A stretch of 64,000 bases of DNA from Myxococcales bacterium (GTDB lineage: Bacteria; Myxococcota_A; Polyangia; Polyangiales; Ga0077539). The notes under the pieces are model-generated. The model ran no database searches. It was not told the origin of the DNA and saw nothing but the letters and a program-made list of their open reading frames with translations. Position numbers and translations under genes: made by a program. The stretch lies in the NCBI GenBank assembly GCA_030652255.1, contig JAUSAZ010000171.1, forward strand, positions 43,150-107,149. The letters run 5' to 3'. Below are positions 17,274 to 26,059 of the stretch, piece by piece (positions within the stretch are counted from its first letter, which is position 1; each line of letters starts with the position of its first letter).

Positions 17274-20200
17274 CAGGCCTCGGATTCCTTCTGCGGGTGG
17301 GCGAGCGGGCGCCCCTCGAAGAGCCAGCGCGCGAAGCCCGCGAGCCAGAGCCCATCGGGGCCCTCGCCGACGTCGACGCGGCCCTCGCGGGCGCCCGCCA
17401 CGAAGCGCCGCGTGGCGTCGGAGCGGTGGTGGGTGAGCGCGTCGAGCGTGGCCATCAGCACGGCGTGCTCGGGGGTGCCGCCGCAGCGGGCGGTCCAGGC
17501 CTCGACGCGGCGGGCGAAGTCGGGGTCCGGGGCCGTCGGGCGCTCGTCGGCGGGCGACGGGCCGAGGCCGTTGATGGCGTCGATGACCACCTGCTTGCGC
17601 TCCTTCAGCGGGAGCGAGCGCAGGGCGTCGGGCTCGATGGGGCGGCCGATCCAGATGTCCTGGCGGCCATACCCGATCGGGAACTCGATGCGCTGGGACA
17701 GCTCCTCCACGGGGAGGGCACCGACGAAGCGCACCGGCACGATGGGCGCGCCCACGGCGAAGGCCATGTCGATGAAGGCCGAGCTCATCTTCACGACCGG
17801 CGCCCGGCAGGAGAGCCCGCGGGTGCCCTCGACGTGCACCATCGCGCTCTTGCCGCGCTGGGCCATCTCCTGCGCCAGCTCGCCGATGATGCGCATGAGG
17901 GACTCGCGGTCCTCGCGGTCGAAGAAGGTGATGAGCTGCGGGTCGGTGATACCGGGGTAGGTAAAGCTCTGGCGGATGAGCTCGCCCACCCACGACCCGC
18001 GGTGCTCGGCCTTGGCGAGGGTCACGGTGGCGGTGCCCGAGAGCGCCGAGGCGAGCACGGAGAATAGCAGCGACTCGACCGCCACCTGGTGGTTGGCGAG
18101 GTAGAGGCAGCTGCGCCCGCGCACCGCCGCGAAGGCCGCCGGGTCGGCGATGACCACGTCGCCGATGAAGCGCTCGATGAGGCCGTAGTAGAGGTCCTCG
18201 ACGGGCCACGGGCCGATGCCGAAGCGCTCGCGCCAGTGGGCCTCGACGGGGGAGAGGTCGAGGGAGGCCGCAGCGCCGTCGGCCACGCGCACGGCGTCGC
18301 CCTCGCGGGTGACGCGCAGGAAGTGCCTGCGCAGCGGGCGCATGGCGACGGTGGCGCTGGCGAGGTCGTCGGCCGGGCGCACGGTGCTGGGGTGCACGTA
18401 GGCGCGAGCGGCGACGTGGTCACGCACGGCGACCTCGGCGATGAGGTCGCGGCCCGGGGCGACGCCGTAGATGGCCGCAACGTTGCCCGGCAGCCAGTCG
18501 CTGGGCTTCACGTCGGCGGGCGCGGCCACGGTGGCGTCGCCCTCGGCGCGAGAGAGGCGCAGGCCCGGCACGAAGCGCCCGTCGCGCAGGAAGGCGCGGC
18601 GGTCGAGGCGGCTGGCGCGGCCGATGGGCCCCTTGGGGAGCAGCACCTCGACGAGGGTGAGCGCCACGCGGACGCTGCCGTCGACGACGAGCTGGATGTC
18701 ATGCTTCGGGAAGCGGGCCTCGCCATCGAAGCCTGCGAAGCGCACCTCGACGCGGCCTTCACCCGATGACGGGACCTCGCCGTAGAGGGTGAGCGTCGGG
18801 ATGCGGTAGGGGTAGCCGACGAGGTCGTCAGCGATCTCCGGCGACCACTGCGAGAGCGCGTCGTGGGGGATGGCGTGGGTGAGCGCGTCGAGCAGCCCCT
18901 GGTGCAGCGCCCCGCGGGGGACGCCGCGCAGGGCGAGATCGACGAGGGCCGTCGAGCCGCGCGAGCCCAACTGCCACGAGCGCAGCATCTGGAACGCGGG
19001 GCCGTGGAAGAGGGCCGCGGAGGCGTAGGGATCCTCCGCGGGGACGGCGTCGGTGAGGGGCGCGAAGACCGCGGGGGGAGCGGGGTAGCGGGCGTCGAGG
19101 AGCACCCGCCCGGAGGCCACGGGCTCGAAGCGCGAGAGCGCCGCCTCGCGGGCCTCGCGGAAGGCCGAGAGGGTCACCTCGCCTGCGGGCTTCACCTCGG
19201 TGCGCAGCCGCACGGGCGTCCCCGCGAAGGGCAGCCAGCGGTGCACCTGCACGTCGGCGAGCCCGACGACCTTCTGCCCCGCGGTGGCGACGGCGCCTGC
19301 GAGTCGGTCGACCATGGACATCATCGGCAGCGCGGGCAGCGTCCAGGTGGGGCGGTGATCGCCCAGCCAGGCGTCGACGGAGGGGTCGAGGGTCTCTTCG
19401 CTGCCGGGAGCGGGGCCCTTCGGCGGGCGCGGCGGCTCGGCCCCCGGCACGATGCGCATCGCCAGCTGGCGCGTGTGATAGATGCGCTTGCCGTCGACCC
19501 AGAGCGAGCCCTCGGCCACGGCGAAGGGGATGCCGCCCTCGCGGCCCACTTCGAGGATCGCGATCTCGGTGGTGATGCGCTTGTTCTTCGGGACCACCTG
19601 GCCGCGGTACTTCCAGGTGGCCGGGCGGCCGACGGCGACGGGCTCGAAGCGGGGGTTGTCCACCCCGTCGGCCATCGCGCGCTCGATCATCGCGAACTGG
19701 AGCAATTGCACCAGGGCCTCGATGCCCAGCGAGCCGGGCTGCACCGGGTCCTGGAAGAAGTGGGCCTTGAAGAACCACTCGTCGTAGCGGACGTCCTTCT
19801 CGGCGCGGGCCCAGCCGAGGCCCTTCTTGCCGCCGGCGGGCTCCCAGGCCGTGATGCGGTCGAGCATGCAGAGCATCGGCGCGGGGAGGCGCAGCGACCC
19901 GTCGAAGTACTTCGCCGGGCGGGCGCGCAGGTCGATGCGCACCTCGGAGGGAGACTCGATGCGGGTGCGGTCTTCGGGGGTGACGGGCAGGCCCACCTGG
20001 TTGACGAAGGCCTCCGCGGGGAAGAACCCGAAGACGGTGTTCATCTTGTAGACGAGGGTGGCGCCGACGAAGCACTCGACCTCGAAGGACTCGATGATCA
20101 TGCCCGCCGAGCGGGAGACGTCCGTGACCTTCACCCGCGTCCGCAGGGTGCCCGCGTCGGGGAGGATCTCCGCGGAGAAGGTCCCGGTGCCGTCGAGGTT

Positions 20201-23200
20201 GCGGAAGAGCAGGTCGACGTCGGTGGTGAGCGCGCTGCCGATGTAGCTCGCCAGCCAGCCGCAGGGCTGGAGGGCGGCCTCCATCAGCACGCAGTACGGC
20301 ATCGTGGGGTGGCCGTTGAGGTCGAAGTACCAGGCGTCCGGGGGGATGTCGTACTCGGCCTCGATCACCCCGCCGGGCTGGAGCACGCCGAGCGGCGCGT
20401 CGGCGCGGGTGATGCGCGACATGAAGTGGTAGGGCGGACCGGGCAGGCGCGCGACGCCGCGGGGGCTGTCGAAGCGCGTGTACATCGGCCCGAAGGCCGC
20501 GGAGGGGCGGCCCCAGGCGCACGCGATGAGCGACGCGTAGTCGAAGGGAAAACCCTCGACCACGGCGACGGCTTTGGGCTCGACGTAGCCCGCGAGGCCG
20601 CCGAGGCGGCGGAGGTCCATCGTGCGGTGGGCGGGGTCGGAGCCGGGGACCACGGGCAGCCGGGCCCAGTCGTCGAGGGGCCACGCGGGCACGAGGCGAA
20701 GGCCCACGCGCCGGGCGTGGAAGGCCTTGCGGCCGTCGACGGTGCACAGGAGGTCGGCGTAGACGGTGGGCACCGGGCCCGCGATGACCTCCTCGATGAA
20801 GATCTCGTAGATGAGGTGCCGCGAGGCCGGGGTGGCCTGCCCGCGGCAGCGCATGGGGATCTTGTTGCCCATGACGGGCTCGAAGCGCCACCCGTCGCGG
20901 TCGACGGAGAAGCCCATCGCCACGAGGTAGAACGACATCGCCTGGAGGCAGCCCTCGAACATGAGGGTGCCGGGCATGCACGGGTCGTTGTGGAAGTGAC
21001 CCGCGAAGTACCAGTCGTCGGGGGTGATGGGCGCGTCGGCGCGGAGGTAGCCGCGCTGCCAGGGCCCGCCGGTGGGGTCGAAGTCGACGACCTCGTGGAG
21101 GAAGAGCATGCGCCCGGCGGAGATGCGCGGCGTGCGGACGTGCGTGCGGGCCTTCTCGAAGCCGGGGCCGAAGCAGTCGGCCACGCGGCCGTCGGCGAAG
21201 GCGAGGAGGTCGTCGTGGGAGAACGAGCGCTTCGTGCAGGCGACCGCGGGGGCGTCGAGCTGCGCGTCGGTGGAGTGCGCGCCGGTGGGGGCGTCCCAGA
21301 GGATGCCGCCCGAGTTTGCGAGCTCCTCGTCGGTGAAGAAGCCGGCCTGGCCGTGGCGCACGGAGAGCCGCAGCTCGCCGTTCACGCGGCAGTCGTAGTG
21401 GAAGAAGAAGAGCCGCACGGCGCCCTGCTCGGCGTGGGCGTCGACGTGGATCTCGTAGGTGAGCGTCTCGCCCGGCTGCGGGAGCTCGCCGTGGTAGGTG
21501 AGCTCGCAGCCGAGGAGGCGGTACACCCGCTCGCCCTGGTTGAGCCGGTCGATGCCCAGCCAGGAGATGAGCAGGAGGTCGGCCTGGCCGGTCTCGATCA
21601 TGATGCCGGCGGGCATGCGCCCCTCGTGGAGGTACCAGCTCTCCGGGGTGACGTCGGTCTCGGTCCAGAGGGTGCCGACGCCCATGGAGTTGGGGACGGC
21701 GTCGATGCCCGTCACGCGATCGGCCAGGAGCAGCGGCGGCATGGGCATCCGCACCTGGCGGGCGTAGCCGTCCTGCGAGGCGAAGGCGGGGCCAAAGACC
21801 GAGGAGATCTTCCCCGAGGCGAGCACCTCCAGCTGGGCCCGGTCGAAGCGCGGGCCGGGGTGCCCGGCGGGAGCAATGGGAGGTGATTGGGGAAGAGCGG
21901 AGGGAGCGTCGGGAGAGACCGTTTGCGCGACGGGAGAAACCGACGGCGTGGCGGACAACGCGACGCTGGTGCCAGACCCCGACCGTGAGGGAGGGGGAGC
22001 GACTCGCGCGTGCTCAGCACCCGACACCGCTCCGCCCTGCCGCGCTCGCAGCAGCCCCGCGAGCATCGTCTCCTGTAGCCCCAGGAAGCGCGTGTGCGCC
22101 GTCGCCTGCGCGTCGAGGTACGCCCGGTGGATCGCCGCGATGCGACCCTGCTCGGCCATCGCCCGCGCCACGATCTCGTTCGTCCCGCCAGCCATCACCA
22201 CCGGCGCGGCCATCACCGTCACCACGGGCGCAGCCATCACCACCGGCGCGGCCATCACCGTCACCACCGGCGCGGCCACCACCACCGGCGCAGCCATCAC
22301 CACCGGGGCCATCTCTTCCATCGCCGAGACCAGCTTCGGCGCGGGCGCCATCATCTGGACGCCCGTCTCGAATGCCGGCAGCCGGATCGTCGGCGCGTGC
22401 GCGGGTACCTTCATCATCGCTCCAGGGTTCTTCGTGGGCCGCGCGTCGGCGCCGAGGGCGCGGTGCAGCGCCTCGACGTCCACCGGCACGCCCGCCGCCA
22501 CCAGCGCCGCCGCCGCGTTGGCGAGCTGCCGCACGCCGCTGCGGCCCGACACGTCCATCGGCACCGCGAGGTGCTCGCGCTCGCCGAGGATCTTCCTGAT
22601 CCAGCCGCTGCACAGCCCGCGCGGGCCGTGCTCGATGAACACCCGCACGCCGTCCGCCCAGGCGCGCTCGATCATCCGCGGGAAGTCGAGCGTGTCGACC
22701 GCCTGCGCCGTGATCGCCCGCGCCACGACGTCGGCCTCGGCCACGAAGCCCTCCGCGCTGCCCGCCGAGTAGTGCCGCACGCCCGGCACCGCGAAGGTCT
22801 CCCGCCGGTGGATGTCGTACCAGGCCTGGCGGATCTCCCCGATCTCCGGGCAGTGCGCCGCCATCGCGTAGCCCAGGGGCATCGCCCGCGAGCGCCCGAG
22901 CTTCGCGATCACCCGCTCGCACGCGCCCGCCTCGCCGCCGATCACGCAGTCGTCGGGCGCGTTGATGATCGTGAGGTGCGCCGCGGCTTCCCCCGCCAGG
23001 GCCTCGCGCACCGCCGCCGCCGGGGCCGCCACGCTGTACGTCGCCCACCCCGCCGCGTCCGCGCCGACCACGCCCAGACGCGCCCACCGCCGCCGCGCGG
23101 CCCGCTGCTCGCCGACGATCTCGTCGCGGAACACCGGGCTCTCCCAGCACTCGCGCACCATCCCGTCGAGGTCGCGCCAGGCCCCCGAGGCGAACATCGC

Positions 23201-26059
23201 GTTGCTCTCGCCGGAGGAGTACCCGATGGTCGCCGCGGGCCGCAGCCCGAGCACGTCGCGCACGATCTCCGCGTGCAGCTGACACAGAAACGCGCTCGCC
23301 CAGAGCTGTTCGAGCGGGTGCCCGGGCTCCGCGGTCTCGCCGAAGCACCACGCCGTCGACGGCGCCATCGAGCCGAAGCGCCCGCCCAGCTTCGCCACCA
23401 CGCCCGGCAGCGCCAGCGCCAGCTCGCGGCCCATGCCCAGGTACGAGGCCGCCGCGCCGGTGAACACCGCCGCCGTCTCGCCCGCGATGGGTCCCGCGCG
23501 GAACGCCACGCCCTCGGGCGCCGGGCCGCCGCCCTCCAGGTGACGCCGCGCCGCCCGCGCCCGCGCCGCCCGCTCGTCCTCGCTCCCGGCCACCAGCACC
23601 AGGCGGGCCGGGCCGTCGCCGCCCTCCACGCCCTCGGCCAGCGCGCGCAGCACCGCGTCGCGGTCGGCGCCGCGGTAGACGTACAGCCTCGGCGGGGCCT
23701 CCAGGCCCAGCGCCAGGGCCTCGCCCGCGGACCGCACCCGCACCGTCGCCCCGCCGCCGCCCAGCGGGCGCGTCGTGACCTCGGCCACCCGCTCGCCGAA
23801 CCACGGCGCCGCCACCCGGCCGACCTGCGGCCGCGCCCCGTGGGCGACGCTCCAGGTCGCCAGCGCGACGTCCATGAGCCCCGCCGCGGCGTGCGCCCGG
23901 GAGCGCGCCAGCGGGTCGAGCACCCCGTCGCCCAGGCTCAGCGTGGGGGAGCCCTCGTCGTCGAGCACCGCCAGCACCCGGTCGCCGTCGCGGCGCGCGT
24001 CGTCGAGGCGCTTGAGCAGCAGCACCACCGCCGCGTCGCCGGGGCTCGCGTCGAGCCGCAGCTCCGCCAGCGCCGCGCGGTGCACGGGCTCGTCCGAGAG
24101 GTCGACCGCGCCCACGATCGCCGCGTCGAGCTCGCCCTCGCGCAGCGCGCGCGCCGCGAGCTGTAGCGCCACCACGCCGGAGGCCTCCTCCGACGACACG
24201 GTGAAGCTCGGGCCCGCCACGTCGAGCTGGCTGTTGATGCGATTGGCGGGGATGTTGGGCATCGTGCCCACCACGCCGGCGGCCTCGAGCCTCGGCAGCA
24301 CGGCGTCGCGCGCCGCCGCGAGCCACCCCTCCGCGGGCTTCGCGCCGGTGCTCCGCGTCCACGCCTCGGACCACTCCGCCAGCCGCCAGCGGGCGCCGTA
24401 GCGGGCCACCTCGGGGTCGCACCCGATGCCCACGTACACGCCGGTGCGCTCGCGCGGCAACGCCACACCCGCGGCCGCCTCGCGGGCGCACTCCAGCACC
24501 ATGAGCTGCTGCGGGAGGGTCTGCTCCAGGTCGCGCGGCGGGAAGCGCAGCCCGTCGAGCGCGACGGCCACCTCCGAGCGCCGCGGCGACCACGCCTCCG
24601 CGCCGAAGACCGCGCGCGCCGCCGCCCCGGCGCCGGTGGTGTCGCCGAGCATCGCGCCGGTCGCGACGACCGCGACGGCCACGCGGGAGCGCGTCCCCAC
24701 GACGGAGCGCGCGGCGAGGCCCGGGTCGTCCTGGCTCACGAGGAGGTGGGCGTTGTTGCCCCCGAAGCCGAAGGCGCTCACCGCCGCCACGCGCGGCCGG
24801 TCGGAGGGCCAGCGCTCGCCCGCCGTGAGCAGCCGGAAGGGCGAGCCCGAGAGCACGTCGAGGGGGGCGTCGCCGTGCAGCGACGGCGGCCTGCGCTCGT
24901 CGTCCATCGCGGCGATCACCTTCATCACGCCAGCCGCCCCGGCGGCCGTGATGAGGTGCCCGAGGTTGGACTTGAGCGACCCGATGGGCACGTCGTGCAG
25001 GCCCTCGTAGAGGGCCGCGGTGGAGCGCACCTCGGTGGCGTCGCCGACGGGGGTCCCGGTGGCGTGGCACTCCAGGAGCGAGACGTCCGCGGGCGCGAGG
25101 CCCGACATGGCGTAGGCGAGGTTCATCGCGCGGCGCTGGCCCTCCTCGGCGGGGGCGAGCAAGCCCCGGCCGCGCCCGTCGTTGGAGAGACCGACCCCGC
25201 GGATGACCCCGAGGATGCGGTCGCCCGCGGCGCGCGCGTCGCCGAGGCGCTTGAGCGCGAGGAGCGCCGCGCCCTCGGCGGGGACGAGCCCGTCGGCGTC
25301 GCGGTGGAAGGGGCGGCTCTGGCCCGTGCGGCTCATCGCCGACAGGGCGCAGAAGCCCACGTGCAGGAACAAGCTGTCCGCCGCGTTGACGGCGCCCGCG
25401 AGCATCACGTCGGCGGTGCGGTCGTGCAGGCGGTCGCAGGCCAGCTTGATGGCGTAGAGCGACGAGGCGCACGCGGCGTCGAGCGCGTGGGCGCCCGCGC
25501 CGAGGCCCAGCGCGGCGGCCGCGAGGTGGGCCGGGAGGCCCGACATGAAGCGGTTGTGGGCGGAGGGGCGCTCGACCCCGGCGGACTGCGCCGCGCGGCC
25601 GCCCACGGAGGCGTGGAAGGACGGGTCCTGGGCGTCGAGCCAGACGCTCTCGGCGTAGCGGGACATCGCCGCGGTGGGGAAGGAGAGGTTGCCGAGGATG
25701 ATCCCCGCGCGGTCGGAGGCGCGCTCGTGGCCGACCGGGCGCAGGGCCTCGCGGGCGGCGTGGAGCACCCAGCGGAAGACCGGGTCGAGGGCCCGCACCG
25801 TCGCCTCGGGGAGCAGGAAGCCCGACGGGTCGAAGAGCGCGTCGAAGCCCTCGACGTAGCCCCCGGCGTCGGACCACGTGCGGTCGGCGGCGTGGGAGGC
25901 CGTGCCCATCGCGTGCTCCGGGCCGAGCCGCCAGCGCCCCGCGGGCGCGGGCCCGACGGCGCTGCGGCCCGCCTGGACGAGCTCGCGCAGCGCGGACGGC
26001 GAGAGCGCGCCGGGCAGCACGCAGCCCTGCCCGACGATCGCGATGGGCTCGAAGCTCAC
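17273..26059 (-). CDS. pfa3: PUFA synthase subunit (Pfa3/PfaC-like): KS-CLF-AT-FabA-like DH domains-PS-DH-like-PlsC/AGPAT
   Basis: KS DAACASSLYAIKLACD; CLF-type VSSEEASGVVALQ (no active Cys); AT GYSSGE; several hotdog repeats (e.g. WYFAGHFHNDPCMPGTLMFEG, WFFKAHFFQDPVQPGSLGIEA); FHGPAFQ; PlsC NHQVAVES + VEGTRG. GTG start at 26059 overlaps the pfa2 stop. Confidence 0.92.
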   Translation of the reverse strand: MSFEPIAIVGQGCVLPGALSPSALRELVQAGRSAVGPAPAGRWRLGPEHAMGTASHAADRTWSDAGGYVEGFDALFDPSGFLLPEATVRALDPVFRWVLHAAREALRPVGHERASDRAGIILGNLSFPTAAMSRYAESVWLDAQDPSFHASVGGRAAQSAGVERPSAHNRFMSGLPAHLAAAALGLGAGAHALDAACASSLYAIKLACDRLHDRTADVMLAGAVNAADSLFLHVGFCALSAMSRTGQSRPFHRDADGLVPAEGAALLALKRLGDARAAGDRILGVIRGVGLSNDGRGRGLLAPAEEGQRRAMNLAYAMSGLAPADVSLLECHATGTPVGDATEVRSTAALYEGLHDVPIGSLKSNLGHLITAAGAAGVMKVIAAMDDERRPPSLHGDAPLDVLSGSPFRLLTAGERWPSDRPRVAAVSAFGFGGNNAHLLVSQDDPGLAARSVVGTRSRVAVAVVATGAMLGDTTGAGAAARAVFGAEAWSPRRSEVAVALDGLRFPPRDLEQTLPQQLMVLECAREAAAGVALPRERTGVYVGIGCDPEVARYGARWRLAEWSEAWTRSTGAKPAEGWLAAARDAVLPRLEAAGVVGTMPNIPANRINSQLDVAGPSFTVSSEEASGVVALQLAARALREGELDAAIVGAVDLSDEPVHRAALAELRLDASPGDAAVVLLLKRLDDARRDGDRVLAVLDDEGSPTLSLGDGVLDPLARSRAHAAAGLMDVALATWSVAHGARPQVGRVAAPWFGERVAEVTTRPLGGGGATVRVRSAGEALALGLEAPPRLYVYRGADRDAVLRALAEGVEGGDGPARLVLVAGSEDERAARARAARRHLEGGGPAPEGVAFRAGPIAGETAAVFTGAAASYLGMGRELALALPGVVAKLGGRFGSMAPSTAWCFGETAEPGHPLEQLWASAFLCQLHAEIVRDVLGLRPAATIGYSSGESNAMFASGAWRDLDGMVRECWESPVFRDEIVGEQRAARRRWARLGVVGADAAGWATYSVAAPAAAVREALAGEAAAHLTIINAPDDCVIGGEAGACERVIAKLGRSRAMPLGYAMAAHCPEIGEIRQAWYDIHRRETFAVPGVRHYSAGSAEGFVAEADVVARAITAQAVDTLDFPRMIERAWADGVRVFIEHGPRGLCSGWIRKILGEREHLAVPMDVSGRSGVRQLANAAAALVAAGVPVDVEALHRALGADARPTKNPGAMMKVPAHAPTIRLPAFETGVQMMAPAPKLVSAMEEMAPVVMAAPVVVAAPVVTVMAAPVVMAAPVVTVMAAPVVMAGGTNEIVARAMAEQGRIAAIHRAYLDAQATAHTRFLGLQETMLAGLLRARQGGAVSGAEHARVAPPPSRSGSGTSVALSATPSVSPVAQTVSPDAPSALPQSPPIAPAGHPGPRFDRAQLEVLASGKISSVFGPAFASQDGYARQVRMPMPPLLLADRVTGIDAVPNSMGVGTLWTETDVTPESWYLHEGRMPAGIMIETGQADLLLISWLGIDRLNQGERVYRLLGCELTYHGELPQPGETLTYEIHVDAHAEQGAVRLFFFHYDCRVNGELRLSVRHGQAGFFTDEELANSGGILWDAPTGAHSTDAQLDAPAVACTKRSFSHDDLLAFADGRVADCFGPGFEKARTHVRTPRISAGRMLFLHEVVDFDPTGGPWQRGYLRADAPITPDDWYFAGHFHNDPCMPGTLMFEGCLQAMSFYLVAMGFSVDRDGWRFEPVMGNKIPMRCRGQATPASRHLIYEIFIEEVIAGPVPTVYADLLCTVDGRKAFHARRVGLRLVPAWPLDDWARLPVVPGSDPAHRTMDLRRLGGLAGYVEPKAVAVVEGFPFDYASLIACAWGRPSAAFGPMYTRFDSPRGVARLPGPPYHFMSRITRADAPLGVLQPGGVIEAEYDIPPDAWYFDLNGHPTMPYCVLMEAALQPCGWLASYIGSALTTDVDLLFRNLDGTGTFSAEILPDAGTLRTRVKVTDVSRSAGMIIESFEVECFVGATLVYKMNTVFGFFPAEAFVNQVGLPVTPEDRTRIESPSEVRIDLRARPAKYFDGSLRLPAPMLCMLDRITAWEPAGGKKGLGWARAEKDVRYDEWFFKAHFFQDPVQPGSLGIEALVQLLQFAMIERAMADGVDNPRFEPVAVGRPATWKYRGQVVPKNKRITTEIAILEVGREGGIPFAVAEGSLWVDGKRIYHTRQLAMRIVPGAEPPRPPKGPAPGSEETLDPSVDAWLGDHRPTWTLPALPMMSMVDRLAGAVATAGQKVVGLADVQVHRWLPFAGTPVRLRTEVKPAGEVTLSAFREAREAALSRFEPVASGRVLLDARYPAPPAVFAPLTDAVPAEDPYASAALFHGPAFQMLRSWQLGSRGSTALVDLALRGVPRGALHQGLLDALTHAIPHDALSQWSPEIADDLVGYPYRIPTLTLYGEVPSSGEGRVEVRFAGFDGEARFPKHDIQLVVDGSVRVALTLVEVLLPKGPIGRASRLDRRAFLRDGRFVPGLRLSRAEGDATVAAPADVKPSDWLPGNVAAIYGVAPGRDLIAEVAVRDHVAARAYVHPSTVRPADDLASATVAMRPLRRHFLRVTREGDAVRVADGAAASLDLSPVEAHWRERFGIGPWPVEDLYYGLIERFIGDVVIADPAAFAAVRGRSCLYLANHQVAVESLLFSVLASALSGTATVTLAKAEHRGSWVGELIRQSFTYPGITDPQLITFFDREDRESLMRIIGELAQEMAQRGKSAMVHVEGTRGLSCRAPVVKMSSAFIDMAFAVGAPIVPVRFVGALPVEELSQRIEFPIGYGRQDIWIGRPIEPDALRSLPLKERKQVVIDAINGLGPSPADERPTAPDPDFARRVEAWTARCGGTPEHAVLMATLDALTHHRSDATRRFVAGAREGRVDVGEGPDGLWLAGFARWLFEGRPLAHPQKESEA
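22190..22330. repeat. Minisatellite encoding an Ala/Pro/Val-rich linker in pfa3
   Basis: Repeated catcaccaccggcgcggc / catcaccgtcaccac units, peptide (VVMAAPVVTVMAAP)n. Confidence 0.8.

Noticed and set aside
12405-17960. 1851-aa plus-strand ORF
   Set aside because: Antisense to the ACC gene; Arg/Gly/His/Val-rich composition typical of spurious ORFs in high-GC DNA, no domain motifs.
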